This document shows, piece by piece, positions 33,703 through 43,417 of a DNA stretch of 64,000 bases. Where the stretch lies: NCBI GenBank assembly GCA_011800155.1, contig CM022377.1:806001-870000 (forward strand). Direction: 5' to 3'. Numbering within the stretch: position 1 is the stretch's first letter; every line of letters starts with the position of its first letter. This DNA comes from Flammulina velutipes (taxonomy: Eukaryota; Basidiomycota; Agaricomycetes; Agaricales; Physalacriaceae). The translations under genes were made by a program, and so were the position numbers. The notes beneath the pieces are model-generated. The model did not search any database and was not told the DNA's origin. It was given only the letters and a program-made list of their open reading frames with translations.

Positions 33703-34843
33703 ATGTCGACAGAGCCCCATATACCCCTCTTCCGCCTGCGATTCTGCGTTTCCTTTTGTCTTTTGGCAACGGTTCGAGTTCGCCTCTGCCCATTTTGCGA
33801 AATGCTGACAGTGAATCCAGCTTTCGTGGATATTGACCCTCGTCTCCCAAATTCTGGTTGAGATATCATGTACGTATCTCTCTATTCGTCCAACTCTCTC
33901 GTTTCTTGACGGCCTTCTATAGTTGGAGTCGAGTATCTCGGGGTTATGTGGTTCGCCATCGTCCTCCAGTCACTGTTCAACTTGGGTGTACTTTCCGCGA
34001 TCCGGAGGACACATACAGATAAACTTCTGGCTAATGTCGCTTCCATCCTTGTTGTATTAGGATCTATCGGCATAGACAAGAATGTCTACGCATCTGACTC
34101 TCGTCGACGCGCAATGGCGGCTGGTTGGATCATCCTCACGATATTGAATGCGATCAGTGTCGTCTATTTCGCGACGGACACGTCCGAACCTATCAACGAC
34201 GCTACCAGAGCGCTACGCCCTATGATCCCCGCTTCGAGCTCATTGCAATCCACGGATGCCAGCACGGCACCCAGCCCGACAGTGGTCGATCACTCAGTTC
34301 CGTTCCCATATAGCAACAGACCACTACCACTCATAAACGAGGAATCAACTCTTGCAAGCAGTGAAAAGATTTCCGAACCGCCGGCTGGGATAGCGACTCC
34401 CTCGTCATTGCAGGTAGGTTTATTGCGCTTCCGACGTAGATGATCATTTGTTAACATTCATTAGCCGTCTCTCCCTCTCGTTGATCCTACCAATCAAGTT
34501 CGAAACTCGGTTCTCAGTGCCCGTTCAGCTACCACCGATACCAGCACAGAGACATTTTCGATTCGTGCTGAAGCGCGTTGGGGATGTAAGGATTTTTTGA
34601 TCTCATTGAGCGTATGAGGACCTCATCGATATGGTTCATAGATATACGCTCTCCAGATGACAAGGAGGAGCTCAGTTTTTCTCAAGGCGAAATACTCTCC
34701 ATCGCTTACCCCATCACGGGCAAGTGGTGGACCGCGAAGAAGGCTGATGGCACGACGGGCAGTGAGTATTATTCTTTCGTTATGAATATCATTTGATGGA
34801 ATCTACAGTTGTGCCATCCAACTATCTCCGGCTCTTAGTGTGA
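33703..34843 (+). CDS. SHO1: Sho1-like osmosensor: four transmembrane segments plus SH3
   Basis: Exons 33703-33771, 33821-33869, 33923-34413, 34465-34585, 34642-34761 and 34809-34843 give 294 residues, as for Sho1. TM1 is FCVSFCLLATLSWILTLVSQ, TM2 GVMWFAIVLQSLFNLGVL, TM3 LLANVASILVVLGSIGI and TM4 AAGWIILTILNAISVVYF with the characteristic MAAGW. A Ser/Thr-rich linker follows, then an SH3 domain: ARWGYIRSPDDKEELSFSQG, KWWTAKKADG, TGIVPSNYLRLL. Sho1 senses osmotic or wall stress at the plasma membrane and recruits the MAPKK Pbs2 through its SH3. Exon 1 is the least certain (short, but phase-consistent and hydrophobic). The only intact member of four copies in the window; it may itself be an extra paralogue. 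Confidence 0.82.
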
Positions 34844-35584
34844 ACGTTGTGTCAAATGGTGTGTGGAATAGCACTGAATTTTGTCTTGATATGTGTTGAT
34901 CCTGGCTTCTCTAGTTTTTGGGAATAGAGTCAAGGTTGCGGTTCTCATCCTATCGTTGTATGTAGGGGAAAGCACATTCGACGATGATGAATGGCTTATG
35001 AATTTGTATGTTAATGATTTCATGAATTGTTCCCTCGTTCCATATCATTGTGCTTCTGAGGTCCAACAGGCATTAATTCTCAATTCCAAGCTTCGACATC
35101 TGCTGTATGACCTTTTGGTCGGATCCAGTAAGTATTATCGCGACTTCCGATACGATGACATCGTAGAGTTGTGGCGTTTGTCAAATATCATCGACTCACG
35201 CCAACCACCCCGCTTTCGCGCAGTCGTGCGGATTCTCATTGGAGGAGGTCACCGCAAAACTCAGGCTACCCCTTGCTCTGGAGATGTTGAGAGTGGAGAA
35301 TATCTCAAGTGCACCAAGATGTGAAGCGTCTCGCAAAAGATGTTTTTCAGCAGTTTTCGAAGAGGATTGCATTGGATCTTAGATTCGAAGTGGGCTGGAA
35401 CGACCTCACCATGCATCTGGTTCTCTGTTCTGAGTGAGACCTAGCTAGAACTTGTGTAGTTGTTATCCATTTTGTTTCTCGCACAGGTCAAATTAGACCG
35501 CGGTATGAGTTATTTTGGCGCAGTTACGTAAAGTCAGTACTCTGCTTCCGACCGCCAGCTCAATGATTTGAGCTGGAATTGTAC
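34844..35584. other. Gene-free interval
   Basis: A 143-codon open frame (34893-35324) lacks an ATG until codon 36 and overlaps the conserved 3' flank of the Sho1-like gene, so I do not call it. No other feature. Confidence 0.45.
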
Positions 35585-36829
35585 ATGTCTTTGCTTCGCC
35601 TAGGCTTTAATTGCTCGCGTCCAAGCCCGTACAGGATAGTGGCTTGTTTTCGACCCAAACGCTCAATTAGCACCAACTCAATGCCACCTCCTCCCGTCTT
35701 TGAGCTGTCGCCTGTACCCAACAACGACGGCCAGTGCATCCGGACAGCAGCAGCTCTTATCATTGGGTGAATCTCCTCTTCTAGTCCTTACCCTCATCTA
35801 ATACTAGCAACAGCGATGAAATTCTCAATGGCAAGACGCTCGACCAAAACTCGCACTACTTTGCCAAGTACTGCTTCAAACATGGCATTGAGCTGTATGT
35901 GGCCTGGGGAACTTAAGGGACGGACACCCTGACGCGTCAGCACAGGAAGCGTGTCGAGGTCGTTGCGGATGTCGAAGAAGAGATGTAAATCCCAACGATA
36001 CACAATTCGTTGGCTTACCGAGTCCATTGTAGCATCGAGGCAAGCCGACGTATGGCCAAGACGTACGATTTCGTCATCACCAGTGGAGGCATAGGACCTA
36101 CGCACGATGGTCAGTGCATTTACCTTCAAGTTAGTGATCACTAAAAGTCGTCGCAGATATAACATACGCTTCACTCGCCAAAGCATTCAATCAACCACTC
36201 GCCCACCACTCAGAAACGCTACGCAGACTCAAAGCGTACCAACTCAGCAAAGCCTCCGCCGAAACTCCAACGCCTTCTGCATCCCAACAAACTGCCACGG
36301 AACGTATGGCTCTTTTTCCTGCCAACGCCGAAGTCTTCTTCATAGCACCGAACATCTGGGTGGTGCGTCTGCTTGTTTCCTTCAGTCTGGCGTTTAAGCT
36401 AACCTTCGTTCAGCCCGTTGTACGTCTCCAAGGCAGATTGTGCGTCTTCCCAGGGATCCCCAGGTTGTTCCAGCTCATGCTCGACGGCTTAACACCCTTC
36501 CTCCCTCTTCCCCCGGCCCACGAATGCCCAGAGCGCATCCAAATCTTCACAGAGTAAGTCAACGCATTCTATCTTGGTCGTGTATAAATGCTAACCGAAA
36601 CTACAGGCGCCCCGAGTCGATGATAGCACCGTACCTCACCAGCCTGCAAGATCGCCTCAAAGCGCGTGGCGTCCATGTTGGCTCGTATCCTGTTCTCTCG
36701 AAAGGTGTCTTTGTGAGTCTCATTGGCCGATGCGACTCGATTGGCGATGTTGCGAAAGAGGTGGAGCTCGAGCTCGACGGTAGGATTTTATCTGAGCAGG
36801 AAATCGAGATTCAAAAGGCCAGTTTATGA
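35585..36829 (+). CDS. MoCF/CinA-type molybdopterin-binding-domain protein
   Basis: Seven exons: 35585-35766, 35808-35894, 35946-35984, 36033-36109, 36157-36362, 36414-36553, 36607-36829; 317 residues. The MoCF_biosynth fold is clear: [21 protein letters not shown] (family GDEILxGxxxDxN), [20 protein letters not shown], and [13 protein letters not shown]. In bacteria the domain is the N-terminal half of CinA; in eukaryotes a related domain precedes FAD synthase. No FAD-synthase PAPS-reductase half is present, so the reaction is unresolved. The first 32 residues ([20 protein letters not shown]) are rich in Arg/Ser without acids, like a mitochondrial presequence; a second in-frame ATG at 35681 would give a protein without it. 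IGNSDEI has an inserted Asn-Ser at the intron border, so the acceptor may actually be 6 nt further (35813). Confidence 0.85.
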
Positions 36830-37211
36830 TAATAGCAAAGCCAGTGAGCTTCAACTACCAATGTGTACATAAGGACTATACATCATTCAGTCTTTGCGTT
36901 CGCCTCGAAAAGGTCATCGCAGGCGGTGACTTTAAGTACGGTTTCCTTCCCTCAAGGACACTCCTGAATCTGAAACCCCTTGACGCTTCTTACCGTCCTT
37001 CTCAATGGTACTTTCCGATTTGTTTACTCTATATATGGTGACCTGTTACTTGTACTTGTCTGGTCCCATTTGTTTGAGGTTCCCGATATCAATTCTGCTC
37101 TGCGCTCAATAGAATCTCTGTTATCCTAGAACTATAGCATCGTAAAGTCAACGGTGTATCGCTTTAACGTTGTGACGACTCCGACGAGTCTCACGGAGAT
37201 TGAGATAGTGA
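36830..37211. other. Gene-free interval
   Basis: Short open frames only. 3' flank of the MoCF gene. Confidence 0.45.
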
Positions 37212-37423
37212 ATCATGTGACCGTGAGTCGAGTTGAATTTTAATATGTCCCTTGTCCTTTGTTCATTCAATCTGTCCATTCTATTGTTCCCATTGTCCTT
37301 TATAAGATGCCGCAAGCCCGCCAGACCGACGTTCCTCTTACTGTCTACTACCTGTCAACGTTATTGAAACCCCCCGAGATAGCGAGATAGGTCAAGGAAC
37401 GTCGACTCGCAGGCCCTCAAACC
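37212..37423 (+). promoter_or_regulatory. FunK1 class II promoter (copy 1)
   Basis: ATCATGTGACCGTGAGTC at 37212-37229, CTATTGTTCCCATT at about 37281-37294, and a TATAAG box at 37301-37306 followed by ATG-like leader sequence. The same three elements in the same order precede FunK1 copy 3 (58370-58470, minus). Conserved between two paralogues, absent from the other FunK1 copies. Confidence 0.55.
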
Positions 37424-39473
37424 ATGGATACACGAATTAGTACTCTGTACGACGCCGACTACACTACTGGCCGACTTGATCATAATGTCCAACTACCAGA
37501 AGTCAGCACACTCGTTAAAAACGAGCGAGAGAAGCCGGTACACCTACCGCTGGATATCATCATGAAACTAGTCCTCGGCCCAGACATGGAGATGAAGTCT
37601 AAACTGGAAAAACTCGTTTCTGATGTTCAAGAAGAAGAACAGTACCGCATTGCGATGCAGGCATTCCTAGAAGCTTGTGCTAACGGGCCCTCCCAGTCCC
37701 ACGATGAACGTTTCGTCAAGCTCGTCAATGTCATTACCGGAATTGTTTATCACTTCGACTCAGACTGGGGTTACAAGACACTCAGTCCTAGTCACCAGTC
37801 ACTGGCTGACTGGCAGACGATCACTGGACCAGGACGGGATGCGTCTGCTCTCTTTTGCTGGAATCTCAAAGGTGCGGCCTCTTTCGACTGTCACCACGAA
37901 CTTTTTCTTATAAGTAACATTCGGAAGGCAAAGCCAACGGACCTAGTCGAGTGCAAAACCATCCTACGAGGAATGATCAGGAGCCGCCGTCCATCAATCA
38001 GCATGCATCCCTCAAGAGATCCATCGACGCCATCTCCGACCGCGACATGGCTGCAGAGCCGGACGCTAAACGAGCGCGAATATCTGAGTCGTCAGACATT
38101 GTTCCTCCTACAATACCCCATGTAGGCAACGTAGGTCTGGAAACAACGGAAAGCTGTCCCACCACAGCATACAAGATTGCAACCTGTGTGAATCGTGTTT
38201 GCTTCTGCCTCCAACTCGATTCGCTCCAGCTCATCTACTACGGTGGATCTGGCACTATGGCCTCTGGGTTGCTCAGCATACGCGAGGACCCAGCCGCATT
38301 CATTGTGATGGTGGTATCCCTTTTGCGTCTCGCTCCAGAGGAGCGAAGCATGCCTCCTTTCGTCGGAGATATCAACAATCCGACAGAGGGGAGTCCTGGG
38401 AACACTTCGAAGGCTCAGACAATCCTCTGTGGCAGGGCGACCTGTATCCTGGAGGCGTCGTACATGGACATGGGGGACATAGAGCTCCTTAGCTTTCCAC
38501 AAATGGGTCACCAATCGGAAGTAGACGTCCTCGACAATGTCATCGGCACTTCTCCCCAGCGGTCAAAACGGATTCACATCCATCTTCGAACAAAGTTTTC
38601 CTCTTTGGACGACCATTCTGCAGTCAACGATGGCCCTGATGGACGGCTGTGGAAATGCTTCGAGGAGAATAACAAGTTTTCCCACAAAAAACACGTCATG
38701 CGTCTCATTTTGTTGGAAGAGTTGACACCTATCGACGAACTACGACAGGTTAGGGATTACGCTCAAGCGTTTTTCGATACTCTACAGGGTGTGTATCTTG
38801 TTCCCTATTTCCTATTTTTACTAACCTTTCTTCAGTCCATCGCTTGGCTCTCGACGTTCTCGAAATCCTCCACCGAGACCTTTCCCAAAGCAATATCATG
38901 GTTCGGCGCGATTCGCAAGGTCACTTCCGTGGAGTCATTAGCGACTGGGACCTCTCTTCGCATTCAAAATCCATTACCAGGTCGCAGTTACGCGCGGGAA
39001 CGCTCCCTTTTATTGCGCACGATCTGCACCACACAGAATTCGAAATCCCCCCTACGCATCGATATCGACACGATCTTGAGTCGCTGTTCTTCGTCATGGT
39101 ACTCCTCTTCTGCCGCAATCGTCTCAATACCGACGCGAGTACTATCTCACGCCCCCTGGAGTACTGCAATGTCAAAACCTTCAAGCATTGGAGTTCTCTT
39201 GACGAAACAAAACTAGGGGCCACCAAACATTCATTCCTCGCCCGTGTGCATGGGCCCTGTCCGCTCGCTGGATTCGAGACTTTCAGTCATTGGATGAAGG
39301 CTCTCCGGATAATGTTCTATGCAGGCATTTCATGCAGTATGCTTAGGGGTGGGGGTGACGAGGAGCTGTACTTGGAAGGTGTCACTTATGAGGCATTCTT
39401 TGCTATCATGGCAACCTTCAAGGATACCCCTACATCTTCACCTCTCGTCGAGTTTTATCCTCCTTCGGATTGA
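37424..39473 (+). CDS. FunK1 fungal-type protein kinase, copy 1
   Basis: Exons 37424-37871, 37928-38788 and 38836-39473 give 648 residues. FunK1 kinases are a basidiomycete-expanded family of unknown substrates. The N-terminal ~250 residues (LPLDIIMKLVLGPD, FDSDWGYKT) are family specific. The C-lobe has HRDLSQSNIMVRRDSQG and SDWDLSS (DWD for DFG), HRYRHDLESLFFVMVLLFCR and the terminal TYEAFFAIMATFKDTP, all normal for the family. However, relative to copies 3 and 5 about 40 residues are missing after MPPFVGD, and the ELVLKI lysine motif reads IELLSFPQ. The N-lobe thus lacks the probable ATP lysine and much of the glycine-loop region. Likely a catalytically impaired paralogue. Intron 1 (acceptor at 37927) is needed to restore frame. 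Confidence 0.82.
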
Positions 39474-40785
39474 TTTACCGTCATCGTGTATTTCCTTCTT
39501 TTATGCCCACTACATATCTACTGATGTTTGTTCGTTTCTCTATAATACAAGCTGATCACGCCACAAACCATTGCCCGAATTTTTGTTGTCGTTCGTCCTT
39601 TCGCTTATTTTGTATCCCGTAGTACCTTGCCTATGGGCTGCGATATCGTGATGGAAACTTGTTACTTGAACCATAGGTTCTGCATGTAACCTAAGGCATG
39701 GTGTGACTGAGGTGGCAATACTGTACTCGCATAACTTACATATGCATATTTTACGGCAAGGATGGTCATGCTACTCTAGGCTCTCGTGTCTGTCTCTGCC
39801 GCACAGCGTTCACACTGGCCCATCTCTATGTACTTAGCCCTTAGGCGCTGCACGATCTCGCAAAATTCTATCCGACGGTCTTTCTACTTCTTCACGGGGA
39901 AGATGAATACAGATTTGTCTCTCTCCATTTTTTAAATACATCTGAGCCATACTAGTTTCCCAACGTACACTTCTCTCGAAATTTCCTTTTTCTGTTATCT
40001 TGACGGTACAAGACATCGATAGCCACAAACATACGCCACCTGGATTCCCCACCGCACTGGAGATTACGTATTCAAAAGGACCTTATCAATGGGATGGATC
40101 AGCGCGAAGTAGTGCAGTGGTGCGTCGTCACGCGATCACTGCTGGTTACGCCACACACACGCGGTGTTGAGCCGTGTTTGGCATTGCCATCCGGCACGTT
40201 CTGTAGATTCTCTATTCGCGTCTTCACAAGTATCATTGCATTCACGTCTGAGGCAGTGATTCCCCCGACGACCGCTCGGGCCACTCCAGTAGAAGGTACT
40301 TTGGGTAGCAGAGCTTCATCGATTGGCCATTGGGCCCCCTCGAGGTAAAATTCAAATGATAAAGTGCGCGCCCCCTAGGTTTTCTTTGCTTCTATCTGAC
40401 AAACCAAAGGTATGCAGTTTTCACATCGTTTTACTTCTACGTTTTACTACGTTGTCTAACGTTTTATCAGGCCTCCGCTTAAAAGATGTTGGGCGCCACA
40501 AAATCGAACACATGTGGAAACGGTTTCCAACACAATGTCATTGTAATATTATTATTCCACGCCTTGTCGGAGTCATGAACTGTTATTTTACTGAAAGCTG
40601 TGCGTACGTCGTATGGACTGGTCTTTGGCGAGTCTGAGGCAATGAGATGTACAACACATCGGGTAACCAACTGAAACTCTATACTACAACTATAGCGACA
40701 GACGACCACATGTTTCTATAATCTAAAAGGTGCGTGCCAAGTGCTTTGATAGTATAAAGGTATTTTCGGTGTCGCTAAAATCATC
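39474..40785. other. Gene-free interval, 1.3 kb
   Basis: Several overlapping 60-105 codon frames on both strands without motif or splice support. A TATAAAGG sequence at about 40751-40758 suits the promoter of the metalloprotease starting at 40786, though it is close to the ATG. Nothing else recognised. Confidence 0.5.
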
Positions 40786-42324
40786 ATGCCTTTTTTTCTC
40801 AGAGACTCACTTTACGGGTATGCCGCAGTGCTAGCTACCCTCTTCCAATGTACGGCGGCATTGCCTCAGTCTGGAAAGGGTGTTAGTCTGTTGCTATCCC
40901 TCGAAGGTGTGGTCCTTCTCCTTCGTTCGTTTCTCCAGCACTCACGCAATCGTTACCCAGTCCCACCTACAGTCAACGGCGTTGACAATTTCGTCATAAC
41001 TGGCTCTCTCACTAATACTGACTCGCAAAATGTTGCTCTTGTCGAAGATCCAAATGGAATCCTCTTCGATTATTTCGCTGTGGATGCTCTGGAATTCAAG
41101 AACGCGGAGGGTAACGAACCGATGTTTGTGGGCGGCATGGCAAAATGGTCTCTGGAGACGTACTTAACCGATCCTGGTGAAGAAGATACTTCGATTTCAC
41201 CGGAAAACTCGAAGGGCGGCAAGAAGAGACATGATGAGCGAGAGGGCTTGAGCTCGAGAGGATATCCCGATAAACAAAAACCTATCATATTCGAAAACCC
41301 ACCTCCGGATACGATCTATGATCTGCGACCCAACAAAGCTAATTCGAGGGATTTCAAGTACACAGGTAATCCGATGATTTCTTGTGTGTTCACCGCCTGG
41401 CATCTGATCGTGCATCCACAGTTGGCGACGGATATGATTTTACGGAATCCGGTACTGGCACTTACACCGTCAAGCTCGCACGCGACTTCTTCTGGGTTTT
41501 AATCGACGGTGTACTGTCGGAAGTCAAGGTGAAAGTGGAATCTAGTACGGTGGTTATCAAAGGGAAACTAGCGACAGAGAGCATTGCTCCCGACGATGAG
41601 ATAGATACGGGCTATGTCAAGAACAGAGCTATCTCGCTGACGACTCGGCGATGTAGTGCGTTGGAGTCTATGATGATCAGCCGTGTCGCGGATGTTGCAG
41701 ACGAATATGTCGCGGAGTCGCGAAGGTGGGTTGTGCAGATGTCCTTTTGGCTTTCAGGTTGCTCATATCTAGTTTTGTGTTGTCAGCTATCTCACTGCTA
41801 TGACTGCTAATACCCCACGATACGAATATTGGTTCGGCGACTGGGATGCTAAGCCAACACCCAGCAAACCTTACAAGTACGATCCGAAGGACCAAGTTGC
41901 GTCCGTCTACAATAATATCCGCCCTTTCAACAAACCAGCGGAAGAGCAGGGATACACCTACGACTGTGGATGCAACAAGAATATCTTTGCATATATCATG
42001 ATTAGGCCGTGGTCTAAAGTGTGAGTCGCTGTGTACCCTCAGCCCCCACCCTTGCTTACTGTGACGCTCAGATATAAACCTAAAAATCCGGTGATAAACC
42101 TTTGTACAAGGTTTCGCTCGTCCCAAACACCTGTCAAGGGGATGAACTCAAAAGCTGGGGCGCTGGTACACGAGGCTACGCACTTCCCATTTGGCCGCCG
42201 TGCTCGCGACTATAAATACGGGCATACCGATTGCCGCGTACTGGCCGCGCGATATCCGTATCTTGCTACTAGAAATGCTGACAGTTTCGAATTTTTTTCA
42301 GAGAATGATCCACATTTAGATTAA
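40786..42324 (+). CDS. Secreted M35 metalloprotease (deuterolysin / peptidyl-Lys endopeptidase-like)
   Basis: Zinc endopeptidase, expected outside the cell. Exons 40786-40881, 40939-41365, 41422-41725, 41787-42020 and 42072-42324 give 437 residues. A signal peptide (YAAVLATLFQCTAALP) precedes a propeptide domain with NFVITGSLTNTDSQNVALVE. The catalytic part has YTYDCGCNKNIFAYIMI, the zinc motif HEATH, DYKYGHTDC (Asp zinc ligand in D-x-x-Y-G) and NADSFEFFSEN, the hallmarks of the peptidyl-Lys subfamily (GfMEP-like). Differences: the Gly-Thr that normally precede the Asp ligand are Ala-Arg (RARDYKYG). The propeptide carries a charged insertion (GGKKRHDEREGLSSRGYPDK), so the protein is about 90 residues longer than the type enzyme. 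Confidence 0.83.
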
Positions 42325-42548
42325 AGCTTAGTCTACCAATGTAACATACCCACTCACCGCCGCCGCTAAGGCAACGTACTATAAGCGGTTGTACATCTAC
42401 CTAATTGCAAAATATAATATTTGGAGCCTTTCAGGATTGTGAAGGAAAAGGACAAAGTTTGAATTCGATGGTAAAGCACACTCTGACGCGTAAAGCGGGA
42501 AGCAGGTAGGGGTGGGCGTATCTGGCGGACGAAGAGCGAAATAAAATA

Positions 42549-42633
42549 TGATTCAGCCCGTGCTCGAAACGGGGACCTTCTGTGACATATCTCAAATGTG
42601 AGACAGAAATCATAACCACTAGACCACTGAACC
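42549..42633 (-). tRNA. tRNA-Val(CAC) with 12-nt intron
   Basis: Mature part is identical to the tRNA at 18961-19044 as far as I can compare: acceptor GGTTCAG/CTGAATC, T-arm CCCGT-TTCGAGC-ACGGG, anticodon CAC. The intron (42585-42596) is 12 nt, with a sequence different from the 11 nt of the other copy (TTTGAGATATGT versus TTGAGATTTCA). The 3' flank is A/T-rich with TATTTTATTT as possible terminator. Confidence 0.83.
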
Positions 42634-43417
42634 TTGCAGAAAAGACCTCCGGTAGGCCTTGTTGATTCTGCGACTGTGGCGTTTGATTACTTGAGGACTG
42701 AAATTACGGGTCCGCATGACAGGTCGGTTCGACGGAATTCTTCCGATGTTCGACGCACGTTGGTACTGCGGCGTTGGTTTCGAGACGTCAATAGACTGCT
42801 GGCTGCCAGCAGTTGAGCCTTTTTAGCGTTCAATTGCCCAAAATTCGGATCTAAATGAGAGAGTATGATAAACCAAAGAGCTTCAATTGGTCGACCAGCT
42901 CTCGCCTCCCCGTGATAGACAGTGCAAACGGTATTCGGCGAAAAATGCTGTACAACGTCAAGTCAAGGAGACGCGTGCTCCAGGACTCGGATGACTTGCT
43001 GACATATGGCGCATTTCAAGGCGTTCGGCGACGCTGCCGCCTCGTGTTTACCTCGAGGCTGGTGAATAGGATAGGCGCGCGCATAGTTATGGTTATCACT
43101 GTCAATAGCAACTACCAAGGTACCCGCTCCAGTAGCACAAGGGCGCTGCGCCACACAGCTGATATGTGGGGGAATCGTGAGGGAGACGAATAGATGGTTA
43201 CTCGAGTTGGTTACAAGTTGCCTAGAGGAGATGAATTGCTATACAGCCTTCGTGATTGTCGAGGAGGAACCTCGCCAACGTCATTCGGCGAAATGGCCCG
43301 AGATCCGGTCCAAGCGTCCCTTACCGCCACCATGATAAAACAAACAAGCTGGATAGCCCATTCCTTCCTTCCCACCTTCATGTACACATAGCGCTACTCA
43401 ACGTCGAACATACGCGC
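42634..43417. other. Gene-free interval
   Basis: A 112-codon frame at 42855-43193 shows no motif. Otherwise the 5' flank of the transcription-factor gene. Confidence 0.45.

Noticed and set aside
34893..35324. 143-codon plus-strand frame
   Set aside because: No ATG before codon 36, no motif, and it starts inside the conserved 3' flank of Sho1-like copies.
40094..40348. 84-codon plus-strand frame
   Set aside because: An ATG is present but no recognisable domain and no neighbouring exon joins in frame.
42855..43193. 112-codon plus-strand frame
   Set aside because: Arg/Ser-rich composition without motifs; likely chance.
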